Source: Hymenobacter sp. YIM 151858-1
Lineage (GTDB): Bacteria > Bacteroidota > Bacteroidia > Cytophagales > Hymenobacteraceae
DNA: 64,000 nucleotides
Assembly: GCF_025979705.1 (NCBI RefSeq)
Contig: NZ_CP110136.1
Coordinates: 2,790,001-2,854,000, forward strand
Reading direction: 5' to 3'
This document shows positions 43,723 through 52,684 of the stretch, in pieces. The number at the start of each line of letters is the position of its first letter. Within the stretch, counting starts at the first letter, position 1. The position numbers and the translations under genes are program-made. The notes under the pieces were generated by a model. It made no database searches. It was not told the origin of the DNA and worked only from the letters and a program-made list of their open reading frames with translations.

Positions 43723-43978
43723 GTGTAGCGCGGGCTTTAGCCCGCGTCCCCGGATAGTAATTTCTGACCTAGGGCGGAAGCGCGTGTAGCGCGGGCTTCA
43801 GCCCGCGTTTGCGTGAACGAAATCATTGGGGCGTTTGCCGTTCAATGGTAGTCGTGCTGGCAAACGCGGGCTGAAGCCCGCGCTACATTTCCCTAAGTCC
43901 AGAAATTACTACCCTGGGACGCGGACTACAACCGAAGGTCGGCGTAGCCAAAGTCCGCGCTACTGCGTGCTACACCGG
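43723..43978. repeat. Composite inverted intergenic repeat
   Basis: Several short inverted modules: TGTAGCGCGGGCTTTAGCCCGCG (partly, 43724-43746), a second copy at 43785-43807 and an inverted copy at 43864-43886. AGTAATTTCTG (43757-43767) appears inverted as CAGAAATTACT (43900-43910). GCGGACTACAACCGAAGGTCGGCGTAGCC (partly quoted) starts at 43921. The same modules, rearranged, make up 52685-52985. Confidence 0.75.
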
Positions 43979-43981
43979 CAC

Positions 43982-45100
43982 CTAGGGCTGGCGGCCGAAG
44001 GCTTTTACGATGGCCGGGGTAATAAACAGCTCCAGGCTGCCGTAGGGCGCACCGGCAAACTTCGAGTCGATGATTTTGAGGCGGTCGGAGTTGGTGCGGT
44101 CGAAGGCGTCGAAGGCGTAGTTGTAGCGGTAGCCGGCTTCGGCGCCCAGCCACAGAAAATCGAAGATGGCCCGCTCCCACCGGCCGCGGAATTTTACTTC
44201 GGTTTCGCGCAGCTCCAGGGTGCGCAGGGCGCGGGTGTTGGGGTCGGGCTGCCCGTCGCTGGCCCGGCGGCTTAGCGGCGTACGCAGCTTGATGATGTAG
44301 TTGAAGCCATCGACGGTGTAGCCCGCGAAGAAGATAGAGTTGGGCGAAGCATTGTAGCGCATGGTTACGCGGGCCGGAAACAAGGCCTCGATACCCAGGC
44401 GCGGGTTGAAGGTGCGGTTGTAGAGCACGGCCGGGTACACGCTCTGGCGGCCAAAAGTGTAGCCCAGCTGCACCCCCACGCCCCACGAAAACGAGGGGCT
44501 GCGCTTCCAGCCGTACAAAAACTCCGACGACACCCGCAGGTAGTCGCGCAACGACAGGGCCGAGGAGGTGTAGTCGCCGCTCAGCTCACCCTTCACCCGG
44601 AAGATGTACCAGTTCACCTCGTTTACCGGCCGAATCACGGCCAGCTGGGCGCCCAGCGTCTTCAGGCCTTTATCCTCGATGTTGTCGTAGAGCTCGTACT
44701 CGGTGGGCGGGCTCCGGAACTGGAATTCCTCGCGCTCGTAGTTCACGCCCAAAATCATCTTCAGGTGCGGGTTGTTGAGCATCGGGATGTAGCCCTTGAT
44801 GATGAGCCGTGCGTTCTTCTCGGCGTCGGTGGCGTAGTCGCGCAGGCCCACTACCTGGGCGCTCGATTCGGCCCGGAAGCGCGGCATGCGCTCGTAGTGG
44901 AATATTACGCCCTTGCTCGGGCCCATGCCCACCACCGAGGGCGTGGCAAACTCCTGCTCGTCGGTGGTAGAGTCGGGCTTGGCCGGCAAAGGGCGCGGGT
45001 ACACCTGCCCCGGCGGCGTAATCTGGGCCTGGGCCGAAGCAGCGGCTAGCAGCAGCACCGCAACGGCGCCGCCGCAATGTGAAAGCAAACGTGAAGGCAT
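43982..45100 (-). CDS. Outer-membrane beta-barrel protein (DUF6268-like)
   Basis: A 372-residue exported protein. Signal peptide: GGAVAVLLLAAASAQAQ. After a short linker the sequence consists of alternating amphipathic strands (VIFHYERMPRF, HLKMILGVNYEREEFQF, WYIFRVKGELSGDY, WGVGVQLGYTFGRQ, PARVTMRYNASPNSIFFAGY, FLWLGAEAGYRYNY) and ends LELFITPAIVKAFGRQP, with barrel-like spacing. It resembles the DUF6268 outer-membrane family of Bacteroidetes; this is by general pattern. The TAG stop lies inside CCTAGG (43981-43986). Confidence 0.75.
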   Translation of the reverse strand: MPSRLLSHCGGAVAVLLLAAASAQAQITPPGQVYPRPLPAKPDSTTDEQEFATPSVVGMGPSKGVIFHYERMPRFRAESSAQVVGLRDYATDAEKNARLIIKGYIPMLNNPHLKMILGVNYEREEFQFRSPPTEYELYDNIEDKGLKTLGAQLAVIRPVNEVNWYIFRVKGELSGDYTSSALSLRDYLRVSSEFLYGWKRSPSFSWGVGVQLGYTFGRQSVYPAVLYNRTFNPRLGIEALFPARVTMRYNASPNSIFFAGYTVDGFNYIIKLRTPLSRRASDGQPDPNTRALRTLELRETEVKFRGRWERAIFDFLWLGAEAGYRYNYAFDAFDRTNSDRLKIIDSKFAGAPYGSLELFITPAIVKAFGRQP

Positions 45101-45297
45101 GAGTAAAAGCGGCTAGAGTGGCCGATTGGTCGGAACAGGGGGCGCCGGCGGCGCTTTGCTTCTAACGGTACCGGCCCCGAAATGGCTGTTGGTCGGGGCC
45201 AATTTTTCGCTTCAAAACCGAAGGCCCGCCCGCTCAGCCCGTGTGCCCTAGGTGGGCGGCGGGTGCTGAAGGCGGGCAGGCCTTGGGTAGGGTGAGA

Positions 45298-45428
45298 GTT
45301 GTCAGTTATTAGTTGTCAGTTATTAGTTGCCAGTTCATAGTTGCCGGTTGGGTGAACTCGGTGTTGACCCCTGGTCTTCCCTAGGTCGTGCACCGGTGAG
45401 CATCAACTGACAACTAATAACTGACAAC
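45298..45428. repeat. 24-bp inverted repeat with internal tandem units
   Basis: Arms 45298-45321 and 45405-45428 are perfect complements (GTTGTCAGTTATTAGTTGTC plus 4). The left arm is part of a (GTTGTCAGTTATTA)n-like tandem. It lies 8 bases past the stop of the metallophosphoesterase-barrel gene in the 335-base gap 45101-45435, which has no gene. Confidence 0.7.
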
Positions 45429-45435
45429 AACTGAC

Positions 45436-48400
45436 CTAGAACAGGAAGTCGAAGCCGACGTTGACGAGGCGCTCCTCGCCTACCGAGTAGGTGGCATTGA
45501 TAACGGCCTGCTTAAGCACGTCGATCCAGATGCCGCCGCCCACGCCCGTGTGGAAGGCGCGCAGGCCCGTGCGGGTATCCTGCGAGCTGTACACGCGGCC
45601 GGCATCGGCCAGGCCCAGGATACCGAACTTGCCGGGCACCAGGTACGCGTTGAAGCTAAAGAGCTGAATGCGTGCCTCGGCGTTGGCGTAGGTTACGCTG
45701 CGGCCGGCAAAGCGCGTGCGGCGGTAGCCGCGCAGGTTGGTGGTGCCGCCCAGGGTGTTGGCCTGGTAAAAGCGGTAGTCGCCGAGGTTGCGCGCGGCCC
45801 CAATGCGGCCCGCCCAGGTAAGCTGGAAGGGGAAGTTGGGCGAAACGTAGAAGCGCACTTCCGAAGCCAGGCGGCCGTACTGCAGCTGCTCGCCGTTGAG
45901 CTGGCGGTTGTACTCGGCCGAGCCCGTAATGCGCAAGCCAATGCGCGGGTTTTTCGGCGACGAGCTGGCATCCAGGTTAAAGTAGGCGCGGCCGCCGGCG
46001 TAGCGGTTCAGTTGAAAGTCGGAGGCCCGGATGCCCGTGGCGGCCCTGCTTACTCCGTTGCCGGTTACCGGGTCGAGGCCTTCGCTGATTTCGCGCCCCA
46101 GGTCTTCGCGGCTGATGCGCCACTGGTCGTACTGCGGCCCGAAGCCCACTTTCAGAAAGCTGAACAAGTCGCGCTCGAGGGTAGGCGCAAACGAGAAGCG
46201 CGAGAAGCGGATGCGGTAAGTATCGTTGATGACGCGGTTGCCGAGGGCATTGCCGCCGCCTTCGCTCTGGGCCACGTTGCGGGTGTCGTTGCCTTTGCCG
46301 AAGTAGTTGTAGAGCAGCTGCGGCCCGTAGAGCTGCGAGCTAACCAGCAAATCGTACTTGCCCAGCACATCGGTGAAGGTGCCGTTGTAGCGCACGTTGT
46401 AGGCGCGGCGCGCGGGGGCGTAGTTGGCCACCAGGGTTTGCTCGGTGGCAAACGGCTCGCGCCGGAAGCCGAAGGTGCGCAGCGTGGCGCCGCCGCCCAC
46501 AAAAATACCGTCGTCGATGTTGTAGCCGAAGTAGGCAGCCGGGCCAAAGTAAGGCAGCTTGTAGTCTTTGCGGTCGGTGCGCGAGGCGTAGTCGTACTGG
46601 CTTACCTCAATGCCCGGCTCCAGGCGCAGGCGCGTTTCGCGGCCCGGCACAATTACGTTGCCGGTGTCGGCGTCGTACACCTGCAGGGAGTGCGGGCGCA
46701 GCAGCGAGCCGCCCACGCGGCTTTCGTCCACGATGGTGTCGCGGTCGGTGCCGCCGATGATGCGCACCCGGATGCCGCTGGGCACGTTGCCCGTTACGCG
46801 GTACGAGTCGTTGCCGGCAAAGCCGTAGAGGCGGATTTCCTTTGTCACCTTGCCGTCGTAGGTCTGGTCCCAGAGGGTTTTGGTGGTCTGGCCCTCCTTG
46901 TTCACCTTCTTCACCAGCACGCGGGTTTTGTTATCGGGCAGGCGCTCCACAATAAAGCGCTCCTGCTTTTCGCTGCCCTTCACCTCCACCTTGCTGTTCA
47001 CCACCTCGTAATAATCGGCGGCCAGCTCGGGCAGCAGCTCGCGGCGGCTTTTCAGCTTGCGGGCAATTTCGGGGCCGTGCAGGTTGTAAATCTCGGCGGG
47101 CCAGCGCGAGCGCAGCGAAGAGTCGATAACGGCATCGGTAAGGCGGGCCTTCAGGTCTTCGGCCGTTTTCACCCAGTCCTCCTTCGATACCTCGCCCAGA
47201 AACACGCGGTCGTTGGCCAGGGCCGTCAGGTTCAGGCCTTTCCAGTCGGCGTAGTCTTCGCCGAAGTTCTGGAAGTTGCGGATGGCCCACTTGCGGCGCG
47301 CCAGCCACGGGAAAAACCCGTCGCCTTTGAAGAAGGCAATGTCGCGGTCTTCGGGCACGGCCGTAAAGGTCCGGTCGCCGTCGTCGCTTTTGCTTTCGGC
47401 CCAGCGCCACTGGTCCTCGTGCCGGTCCCAGTCGCCGATCCACATATCGAACAGGCGCGAGCGGACAAAGGCCTTGGCCTTGATCTTGTTGTCGTTGTCC
47501 TGGCGCAGGCGCTCCAGCACGCGGTCGGTGCCCACCAGGTTGCGGGCGTAACCCAGCGAGGCCACGTTGGACTGGTCGTCCTTGGCGTCTTCCTCAATCA
47601 TGGCCGGCGTGTTCTCGAAGCGGGCCAGGTACTGGCCCAGCAGCGGGTCGCGCGGCACAAAGCGGCGCTCGGGGTTGGTGTGCAGAATACCGGCGGCCTC
47701 GGCCAGCGGCGGAACCACGAAGGCCGCGTAGGGGTGCTGGGCCGAAATCTGGTCCTGCAGAATGTCCTTGGCAGCGGTTTCGCGCAGGGCCTCGGGCAGC
47801 ACGGCGGCGGGGTCCTTGTCGAGCGAGCGGATGGTGTAGTTGCGGCCTTCCTCGTTGCGCACTTTCAGCGAAGAGGTTTGCTTGCCGCCTCCGATTTTGT
47901 AGGGCTCCAGGCCGCCTTTTTCGGTGGCCAGGTCGAGCACCGGAAACTTAACCGGGGTGGCCCACTCCTGGCGGTAGTGCTGGCCAAACAACGCCTTGTG
48001 CAGGCCGCCGCGCTTGGCGTAGCGCGGGTTGATGGCCACGGTTACGGTAGAGTCGCTGAAGTTGGGGCGGCCGGCAAGCTCCACGTTAAAGGGGTCCTTA
48101 ACGGCGTTGGTGGGTGCATCGCCGGCCACGGCCTGCTTGGCGTAGAGCGACTGGCGGAACACGAGGCGGCCCGACTGGCCCTGCTCGTTGGGTACCCAGT
48201 ACTCTACCCACACTTCGCCGTTCTGGTAGTAGTTCACGCGGGCAAAGCCCTTCTCTTTGTCGGAGAAGATGGCCTGGCCGTTGCGGCCGGGCTTTACGTG
48301 CTGGGTTTTGCAGCCCGAGCCGCTCACGATGTGGTGCAGGTTTTCGGCTTTGAAATACTGCAGGTTGTGCTCGTGGCCGGCGGCGTAAATCGTGTTGGGG

Positions 48401-49374
48401 TACTTCGCAAAAATGTCCATCAGCCCCTTTTTATACTGCTGGTACAAGGGGTGCGGAATATCCTGCGAGATGCCGCCGTACTTGCGCGCAAACGGGTAAA
48501 TGGAGCCGATGATGGGCAGCGGTATAAACGCGTATTTATAGACGATGCTCAGCGGGAAGAAGTGGTCGGCAAGGGTAAAGTAGCCGCCGTGAATGCCATC
48601 GGAGAAGATGGGGTGGTGGGCCACCACCACCACGTTTTTGTTGCGGTGCTTGGCCATCAAATCTTCGAGCTGCACGAAGAAGTCGGTTTCGTTGGCTACG
48701 CCGCAGCCGCTGTTGGCGCCGTAGGGCCGCTCGCGGGTTTGCAGAAACCACTGCGAGTTGATGGCGATGATGGCCAGATTGTCCTGCACCAGGATTTCGT
48801 AGGGGCCGGGGCAACCGTTGCCGGGCACGTAAAACGGGCCGGTGCGCGTAAAGGCGGCCGAGTCACGGTTCATGTAATCCTCGGCAAACACCTGCGCCCG
48901 AATTACCTGCTCGAGCGAGCCGGGCAGGCCCTGCTTCCAGTCGTGGTTGCCGGGTATCATGTACTTCTCGCCCTTGTAGTCGCGCAGCACGTTGATCTGC
49001 TCGATGAGGCGCTGCTCGGATACTTTGCGGTCGTAGGCGCCCACGGGGGGCAGGCCGTACTCGTAAATGTTGTCGCCGAGGTACACGGTGGTGCTTCGCT
49101 CGCCGGCTTTCAGGATTTCGCGGCGCATGAAGTTGAGCGAAGGCTCGCCGCCTTTTTCGGGCAGCGCGGGCGCGCCCACATCGCCGATGAGGAACACGGA
49201 GTAGCGCAGCTGGGTGCTGTCGGGGGCGGCTTGCTGCCGCCAGTCGGCCCCGATGCCGCGGTAGTTGGGGCGCTCGGGGTGGGCAGCCTGGGTTTTGCCT
49301 TCCTGGGCTACGGCGGGCCTCAGAAACAGGCTACCGACCAGCAGCAACAGGCCAGTCAGGAAAGGTCGGGTCAT
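45436..49374 (-). CDS. Metallophosphoesterase fused to outer-membrane barrel
   Basis: A 1312-residue protein. Signal peptide: TGLLLLVGSLFLRPAVAQ. Residues about 55-400 are a calcineurin-like phosphoesterase: FLIGDVGAP (D65), VYLGDNIYEYG (D101), MIPGNHDW (N143, H144), VVVAHHPIF and AAGHEHNLQYF supply the two-metal site. A long middle region follows, and the C-terminal 400 residues (YFGYNIDDGIFVGGGATLRTFGFRREPF, NPRIGLRITGSAEYNRQLNG, FSFNAYLVPGKFGILGLADAGRVY, NVGFDFLF) look like a BamA/Omp85-type barrel. The fusion suggests a surface phosphatase tied to its own outer-membrane anchor. ATG 49374 is preferred over the longer frame for the signal peptide. Confidence 0.88.
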   Translation of the reverse strand: MTRPFLTGLLLLVGSLFLRPAVAQEGKTQAAHPERPNYRGIGADWRQQAAPDSTQLRYSVFLIGDVGAPALPEKGGEPSLNFMRREILKAGERSTTVYLGDNIYEYGLPPVGAYDRKVSEQRLIEQINVLRDYKGEKYMIPGNHDWKQGLPGSLEQVIRAQVFAEDYMNRDSAAFTRTGPFYVPGNGCPGPYEILVQDNLAIIAINSQWFLQTRERPYGANSGCGVANETDFFVQLEDLMAKHRNKNVVVVAHHPIFSDGIHGGYFTLADHFFPLSIVYKYAFIPLPIIGSIYPFARKYGGISQDIPHPLYQQYKKGLMDIFAKYPNTIYAAGHEHNLQYFKAENLHHIVSGSGCKTQHVKPGRNGQAIFSDKEKGFARVNYYQNGEVWVEYWVPNEQGQSGRLVFRQSLYAKQAVAGDAPTNAVKDPFNVELAGRPNFSDSTVTVAINPRYAKRGGLHKALFGQHYRQEWATPVKFPVLDLATEKGGLEPYKIGGGKQTSSLKVRNEEGRNYTIRSLDKDPAAVLPEALRETAAKDILQDQISAQHPYAAFVVPPLAEAAGILHTNPERRFVPRDPLLGQYLARFENTPAMIEEDAKDDQSNVASLGYARNLVGTDRVLERLRQDNDNKIKAKAFVRSRLFDMWIGDWDRHEDQWRWAESKSDDGDRTFTAVPEDRDIAFFKGDGFFPWLARRKWAIRNFQNFGEDYADWKGLNLTALANDRVFLGEVSKEDWVKTAEDLKARLTDAVIDSSLRSRWPAEIYNLHGPEIARKLKSRRELLPELAADYYEVVNSKVEVKGSEKQERFIVERLPDNKTRVLVKKVNKEGQTTKTLWDQTYDGKVTKEIRLYGFAGNDSYRVTGNVPSGIRVRIIGGTDRDTIVDESRVGGSLLRPHSLQVYDADTGNVIVPGRETRLRLEPGIEVSQYDYASRTDRKDYKLPYFGPAAYFGYNIDDGIFVGGGATLRTFGFRREPFATEQTLVANYAPARRAYNVRYNGTFTDVLGKYDLLVSSQLYGPQLLYNYFGKGNDTRNVAQSEGGGNALGNRVINDTYRIRFSRFSFAPTLERDLFSFLKVGFGPQYDQWRISREDLGREISEGLDPVTGNGVSRAATGIRASDFQLNRYAGGRAYFNLDASSSPKNPRIGLRITGSAEYNRQLNGEQLQYGRLASEVRFYVSPNFPFQLTWAGRIGAARNLGDYRFYQANTLGGTTNLRGYRRTRFAGRSVTYANAEARIQLFSFNAYLVPGKFGILGLADAGRVYSSQDTRTGLRAFHTGVGGGIWIDVLKQAVINATYSVGEERLVNVGFDFLF

Positions 49375-49608
49375 ATAGCAGTTAAGAAAGAAACGTGCGG
49401 GTAAGCCGGGCTGCCGCAGCAGCCGCCTGGGCGTGTGAGAGACGCGTACGAGGTACAATAGTAGCCGATACGCAGCCCGACGCTTTGGCGTTGGGTTGCG
49501 GCCGTTACGCACGTTGGGCCTAGGTGGTTGGGCTACTTTTAGAACCCGGCGGCCGCGCTTGCGTTGTAAAGCCATTGGGCCCCGCCGCGGGCCGCACTTC
49601 CGCCATCA

Positions 49609-50832
49609 ATGGAAACGACTCCCACCCTCAAACCGGCCAAGGCCGAAATTGTAAAGCAGGCCAAAGCCTACATCGAGCAGCTGTTTGAGCAGCAACTGCC
49701 GCCGCAGCTCGTTTACCATACCTTCCGGCACACCAACACCGTAGCCAAAGAAGCCGCTGCCCTAGGTGAAGCCGCCGGCCTGCCCCCGCAGGACCAGGAG
49801 GCCCTGATTCTGGCCGCGTGGTTTCATGATACCGGCTACATCGACCGCTACGACGGCCACGAGTACCGCAGCATGGAGCTGGCCGAGCAGTGGCTGCAGG
49901 GCAAAGGCTACCCGGCCGAGCGCATTGCCCTGGTAAAGGACATCATCCGGGCGACGCACCGCGACGAGCCCCGCAAAACCGAGCTGCAAAAGCTGATGGT
50001 GGACGCCGACATGAGCAACCTGGGGCGCGACAACTGCCTGGCCGACGCCGAGCTGCTGCGCACCGAGTGGGAGGCCACGCAGGGCCGCGTGTACGGCAAC
50101 AAGGAGTGGGCCGAGTACCAGCTCGATTTTCTGATGCAGCACAAGTTTTTGTCGGAGGCCGGCAAAGCGCGCTACAAGGATCAGCTCAAGGAAAACATCA
50201 AGGAGCAGCACAAGCAGCTGAAGAAAATCGGGAAGAAAGCCAAGAAGCAGCAGGAGGAAGCCGAAGGCTTTGCCGAGGGCAAGCGCGGCGTCGAGACCAT
50301 GTTCCGCTCTACCTACGGGCAGCACATCCAGCTTTCGGGCATGGCCGACCAAAAGGCCAACATGATGATCAGCCTGAACGCGGTGCTGCTGTCGGTTATC
50401 ATTACCTACCTAGGCGCCAAAACCTCCACGCTGGGGCCGGCCTTCACCAAAAACCCCGTGCTGGCCGTGCCCATGGGCTTGCTGGTGGCCACGTCGCTGG
50501 GCTCGGTGGTTACGGCTATCCTGTCGGCCCAGCCCGATGTAACCAGCTTTAAGTGGCTGCGCCGCTCGCCCCAGATTGCCACCAACCGCCGCGTAAACCT
50601 GCTGTTCTTCGGCAACTTCACCCGCCTCAGCCTCGACCACTTTCAGGAGGGCATGCACGAGCTGATGCGCAACAAGGACTTGCTCTACACCAACATGGTA
50701 ACGGACATTTACTACCTGGGCGAGGTGCTCTCGCGCAAGTACCGCCTGCTGCGTGTGAGCTACACCATTTTCATGGTAGGCCTGATTTTGACGGCCCTGG
50801 CCTTTGGCATTGTGATGCTGTACAAGGCGTAG
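49609..50832 (+). CDS. HD-domain protein with Pycsar-effector-like (DUF5706/PycTM) membrane domain
   Basis: A 407-residue fusion. Residues 30-155 are an HD phosphohydrolase domain: YHTFRHTNTVAKEA (H41), WFHDTGYID (H73-D74), HEYRS and MVDADMSNLG (D132/D134). A Lys/Glu-rich helix (190-225) leads to a C-terminal domain with YGQHIQLSGMADQKANMMISLNAVLLS and three membrane segments (about 252-270, 284-307, 378-405), the pattern of the PycTM domain that in Pycsar anti-phage systems responds to cyclic pyrimidines. HD-PycTM fusions are known in Bacteroidetes but their role is not. The next gene, convergent, encodes a nucleotide-cyclase-homology protein. No RNA-binding or toxin motif is evident. Confidence 0.85.
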   Translation: METTPTLKPAKAEIVKQAKAYIEQLFEQQLPPQLVYHTFRHTNTVAKEAAALGEAAGLPPQDQEALILAAWFHDTGYIDRYDGHEYRSMELAEQWLQGKGYPAERIALVKDIIRATHRDEPRKTELQKLMVDADMSNLGRDNCLADAELLRTEWEATQGRVYGNKEWAEYQLDFLMQHKFLSEAGKARYKDQLKENIKEQHKQLKKIGKKAKKQQEEAEGFAEGKRGVETMFRSTYGQHIQLSGMADQKANMMISLNAVLLSVIITYLGAKTSTLGPAFTKNPVLAVPMGLLVATSLGSVVTAILSAQPDVTSFKWLRRSPQIATNRRVNLLFFGNFTRLSLDHFQEGMHELMRNKDLLYTNMVTDIYYLGEVLSRKYRLLRVSYTIFMVGLILTALAFGIVMLYKA

Positions 50833-50875
50833 GGGTTTTTTAGGGCTTAGGTGTTAGGGCTTGGAGGAAACAGCC

Positions 50876-51420
50876 AAACTCCCCTCCTCAGCTGAGGAGG
50901 GCCTCACCCCCGGCCCCCTACCTCGCTCCAGGCGCGACATCGCGGAGAGGGGAGCCAGCCGTCAGCAACGATTGCGGGGCCGCCGAACTTAGGTTCGGCG
51001 GCCCCGCTGCGGTTTCGGTACCTAGGTCCTGTAGCGCGGAAATCCGTTCCGCGACGCGCCAAGGGCGCGTATCCGGTACCGTGCGGTGCCCCATACGCGC
51101 TGTTGGCGCGTCGCGGAACGGATTTCCGCTCTACACCGGGGCGGCGCAGCCGCCGCAATCGTTGCTGACTGCCGCGCCGCCGTGGCTCCCCCTCTCCTCC
51201 GGAGAGGGGGCCGGGGGGTGAGGCTCCTACAGCCGCAATCGACAGCGCGACCTAGGGCAATCGTTCAGGCGTGAGAAGGTCCTTCGCTCTGCTCAGGATG
51301 ACAGACATATGCAACATTAAACAACGCTCCACCCAACGTCAGCAACGACGGTCAACCACCCCAGCGGCAGCTAAAGCTGCCGCGTCCCCTCCTCATCTGA
51401 GGTGGGGAGTTTGGTCGTTC
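50876..51420. repeat. Intergenic repeat cluster with 32-bp inverted arms
   Basis: The 610-base gap between the HD-PycTM gene and the cyclase-like gene has no gene. It contains CTCCTCAGCTGAGGAGG, then CTCACCCCCGGCCCC..., a hairpin with arms 51031-51062 and 51103-51134 (32 bp, one mismatch, TGTAGCGCGG-type), a CAATCGTTGCTGACTG plus GGAGAGGGGGCCGGGGGGTGAGG module (51157-51224) and AAGGTCCTTCGCTCTGCTCAGG (partly, 51277-51300). All recur elsewhere in the window. Confidence 0.7.
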
Positions 51421-51442
51421 CCTCCTTAATCCTTCCTCCCTT

Positions 51443-52603
51443 CTACCTACCCGCTCCTACCTCTTCGCAGAAGGCGGCCAGTTGGCGCATCGATTGGCCG
51501 AGCCAGCGGCGAAGGCGGCGGAGCTGGCCGCGGCGGATGGTGCGCAGGGGGCTGGCCACGTGGCCGTACCGAAACTCCATGCTGATGAGGCAGTGCCGGT
51601 CGTCGACTTCCTCGATGTAGTAGATGAGCATGGCGTTGGGGAACAAGCGCCAGTGCGATACTTTCTCCACGTACTCGATGTGGTCGTCGGCCACGATGCG
51701 CTGCACGGCTTGCAGGTCTATCTGGCCGCGGTACAGATCGAGCTTGTAGCTGGTGCCGGGGCGGTAGGCCTTGGTGATGTCGTAGTGCACGGCGGTGGTG
51801 CCGGCCAGCCAGCGCGGCCGCAGCCGGAAGTTGGTGAGCAGCCGAAACGCGAAGGTGGCCGGCACGGCCGCCACGCGGCGCACCTTAATGCGGCAGGTGG
51901 TGGGCAGCTGGCCGTTGTCGGACTCCGACTGCAGCAACAGGCGCAGCGGTGTGAGGTAGGCGTAGCGGTACTCGATTTCGCCCAGGTAGTCGTACACGGC
52001 GGCGCTTTGCTGCAGGCGCGTCCAGGAAAAGCAGCGCGCCAGCTCGGCGGGCGGCTGGGTGCGCAGGTAGTCCTCGGTGAGCAGAATGTACTCCGAGCCC
52101 GTTACGTTGTTCTTGAGCAGGCGATGCGCCACTATCACGTCGCGGCCCAGCAGCTTGGTAAAGTTGCGGATTTGCGACACGCTCACGCGGCCGTAGTGCA
52201 CCACGATTTTCAGCGTCAGATCAACCTCCTGCAGGGCCGCTACCAGCTCCGAGCCCGTGTCGCGGGCTACCAGCTTGAGGTAGTTCTGAAAATCGAGGAA
52301 GATGCGGCGGCACTGCTCCACCAGCTCGGCAGCGGAGGGCGGCTCGCCGAGGCGGTAAAACAAAATGGCGTCGCCCTGGATTTCGGCCACCTCCATATCG
52401 AGGGTGTTGGCCTCCACGAGTATCTCCAGCAAATCGGCCACGAGGTGCGGGGCCTGTGGGTGGTCGGCTTCTTCGATAAAGCGCGTGAAGCCGCTGATGT
52501 CGGGGATGAACAACAGCGCCGGCTCGGCGTCGTCGTGGAGGGCCTCTACGGGCCGCATGCCGGCCAGGCGGCGGGCAGCGCGCAAATCTTCCAGTAAGCT
52601 CAT
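51443..52603 (-). CDS. Cyclase-homology (DUF2652) protein with SRPBCC-like domain
   Basis: A 386-residue cytoplasmic protein. Residues about 28-190 match a class III nucleotide cyclase homology domain: LLFIPDISGFTRFIEEAD (metal Asp35), EVAEIQGDAILFYRLGE (metal Asp78) and LLGRDVIVAHRLLKN (Arg161 at the catalytic Arg position). The canonical Asn of VNxAxR is replaced by Ile. Glu74 falls where guanylate cyclases have Glu and adenylate cyclases Lys. The second half (CRIKVRRVAAVPATFAFRLLTNF ... LISMEFRYG) looks like an SRPBCC/polyketide-cyclase-like ligand pocket. Both metal Asp residues being kept suggests activity; product unknown. It is convergent with the HD-PycTM gene. Confidence 0.78.
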   Translation of the reverse strand: MSLLEDLRAARRLAGMRPVEALHDDAEPALLFIPDISGFTRFIEEADHPQAPHLVADLLEILVEANTLDMEVAEIQGDAILFYRLGEPPSAAELVEQCRRIFLDFQNYLKLVARDTGSELVAALQEVDLTLKIVVHYGRVSVSQIRNFTKLLGRDVIVAHRLLKNNVTGSEYILLTEDYLRTQPPAELARCFSWTRLQQSAAVYDYLGEIEYRYAYLTPLRLLLQSESDNGQLPTTCRIKVRRVAAVPATFAFRLLTNFRLRPRWLAGTTAVHYDITKAYRPGTSYKLDLYRGQIDLQAVQRIVADDHIEYVEKVSHWRLFPNAMLIYYIEEVDDRHCLISMEFRYGHVASPLRTIRRGQLRRLRRWLGQSMRQLAAFCEEVGAGR

Positions 52604-52684
52604 AGTACAGCGCTAGCGGGGTGGGCCGCAGCAACCAGCGCCCGTGCGCCTATACGCGGCGCAGGCCCGGCAGGATGTTGAGGC

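Noticed and set aside
45550-49404. A 1284-codon open frame on the plus strand opposite the metallophosphoesterase-barrel gene
   Set aside because: It is the antisense shadow of a clear gene; composition is Ala/Val/Gly/His-rich without domains, and GC-rich codon bias explains long antisense frames.
49609-52603. Calling a complete Pycsar defence operon
   Set aside because: Genes are convergent, separated by 610 bases of repeats, and the cyclase-homology protein is of a common Bacteroidetes family (DUF2652) not known as PycC. Kept only as a hypothesis.
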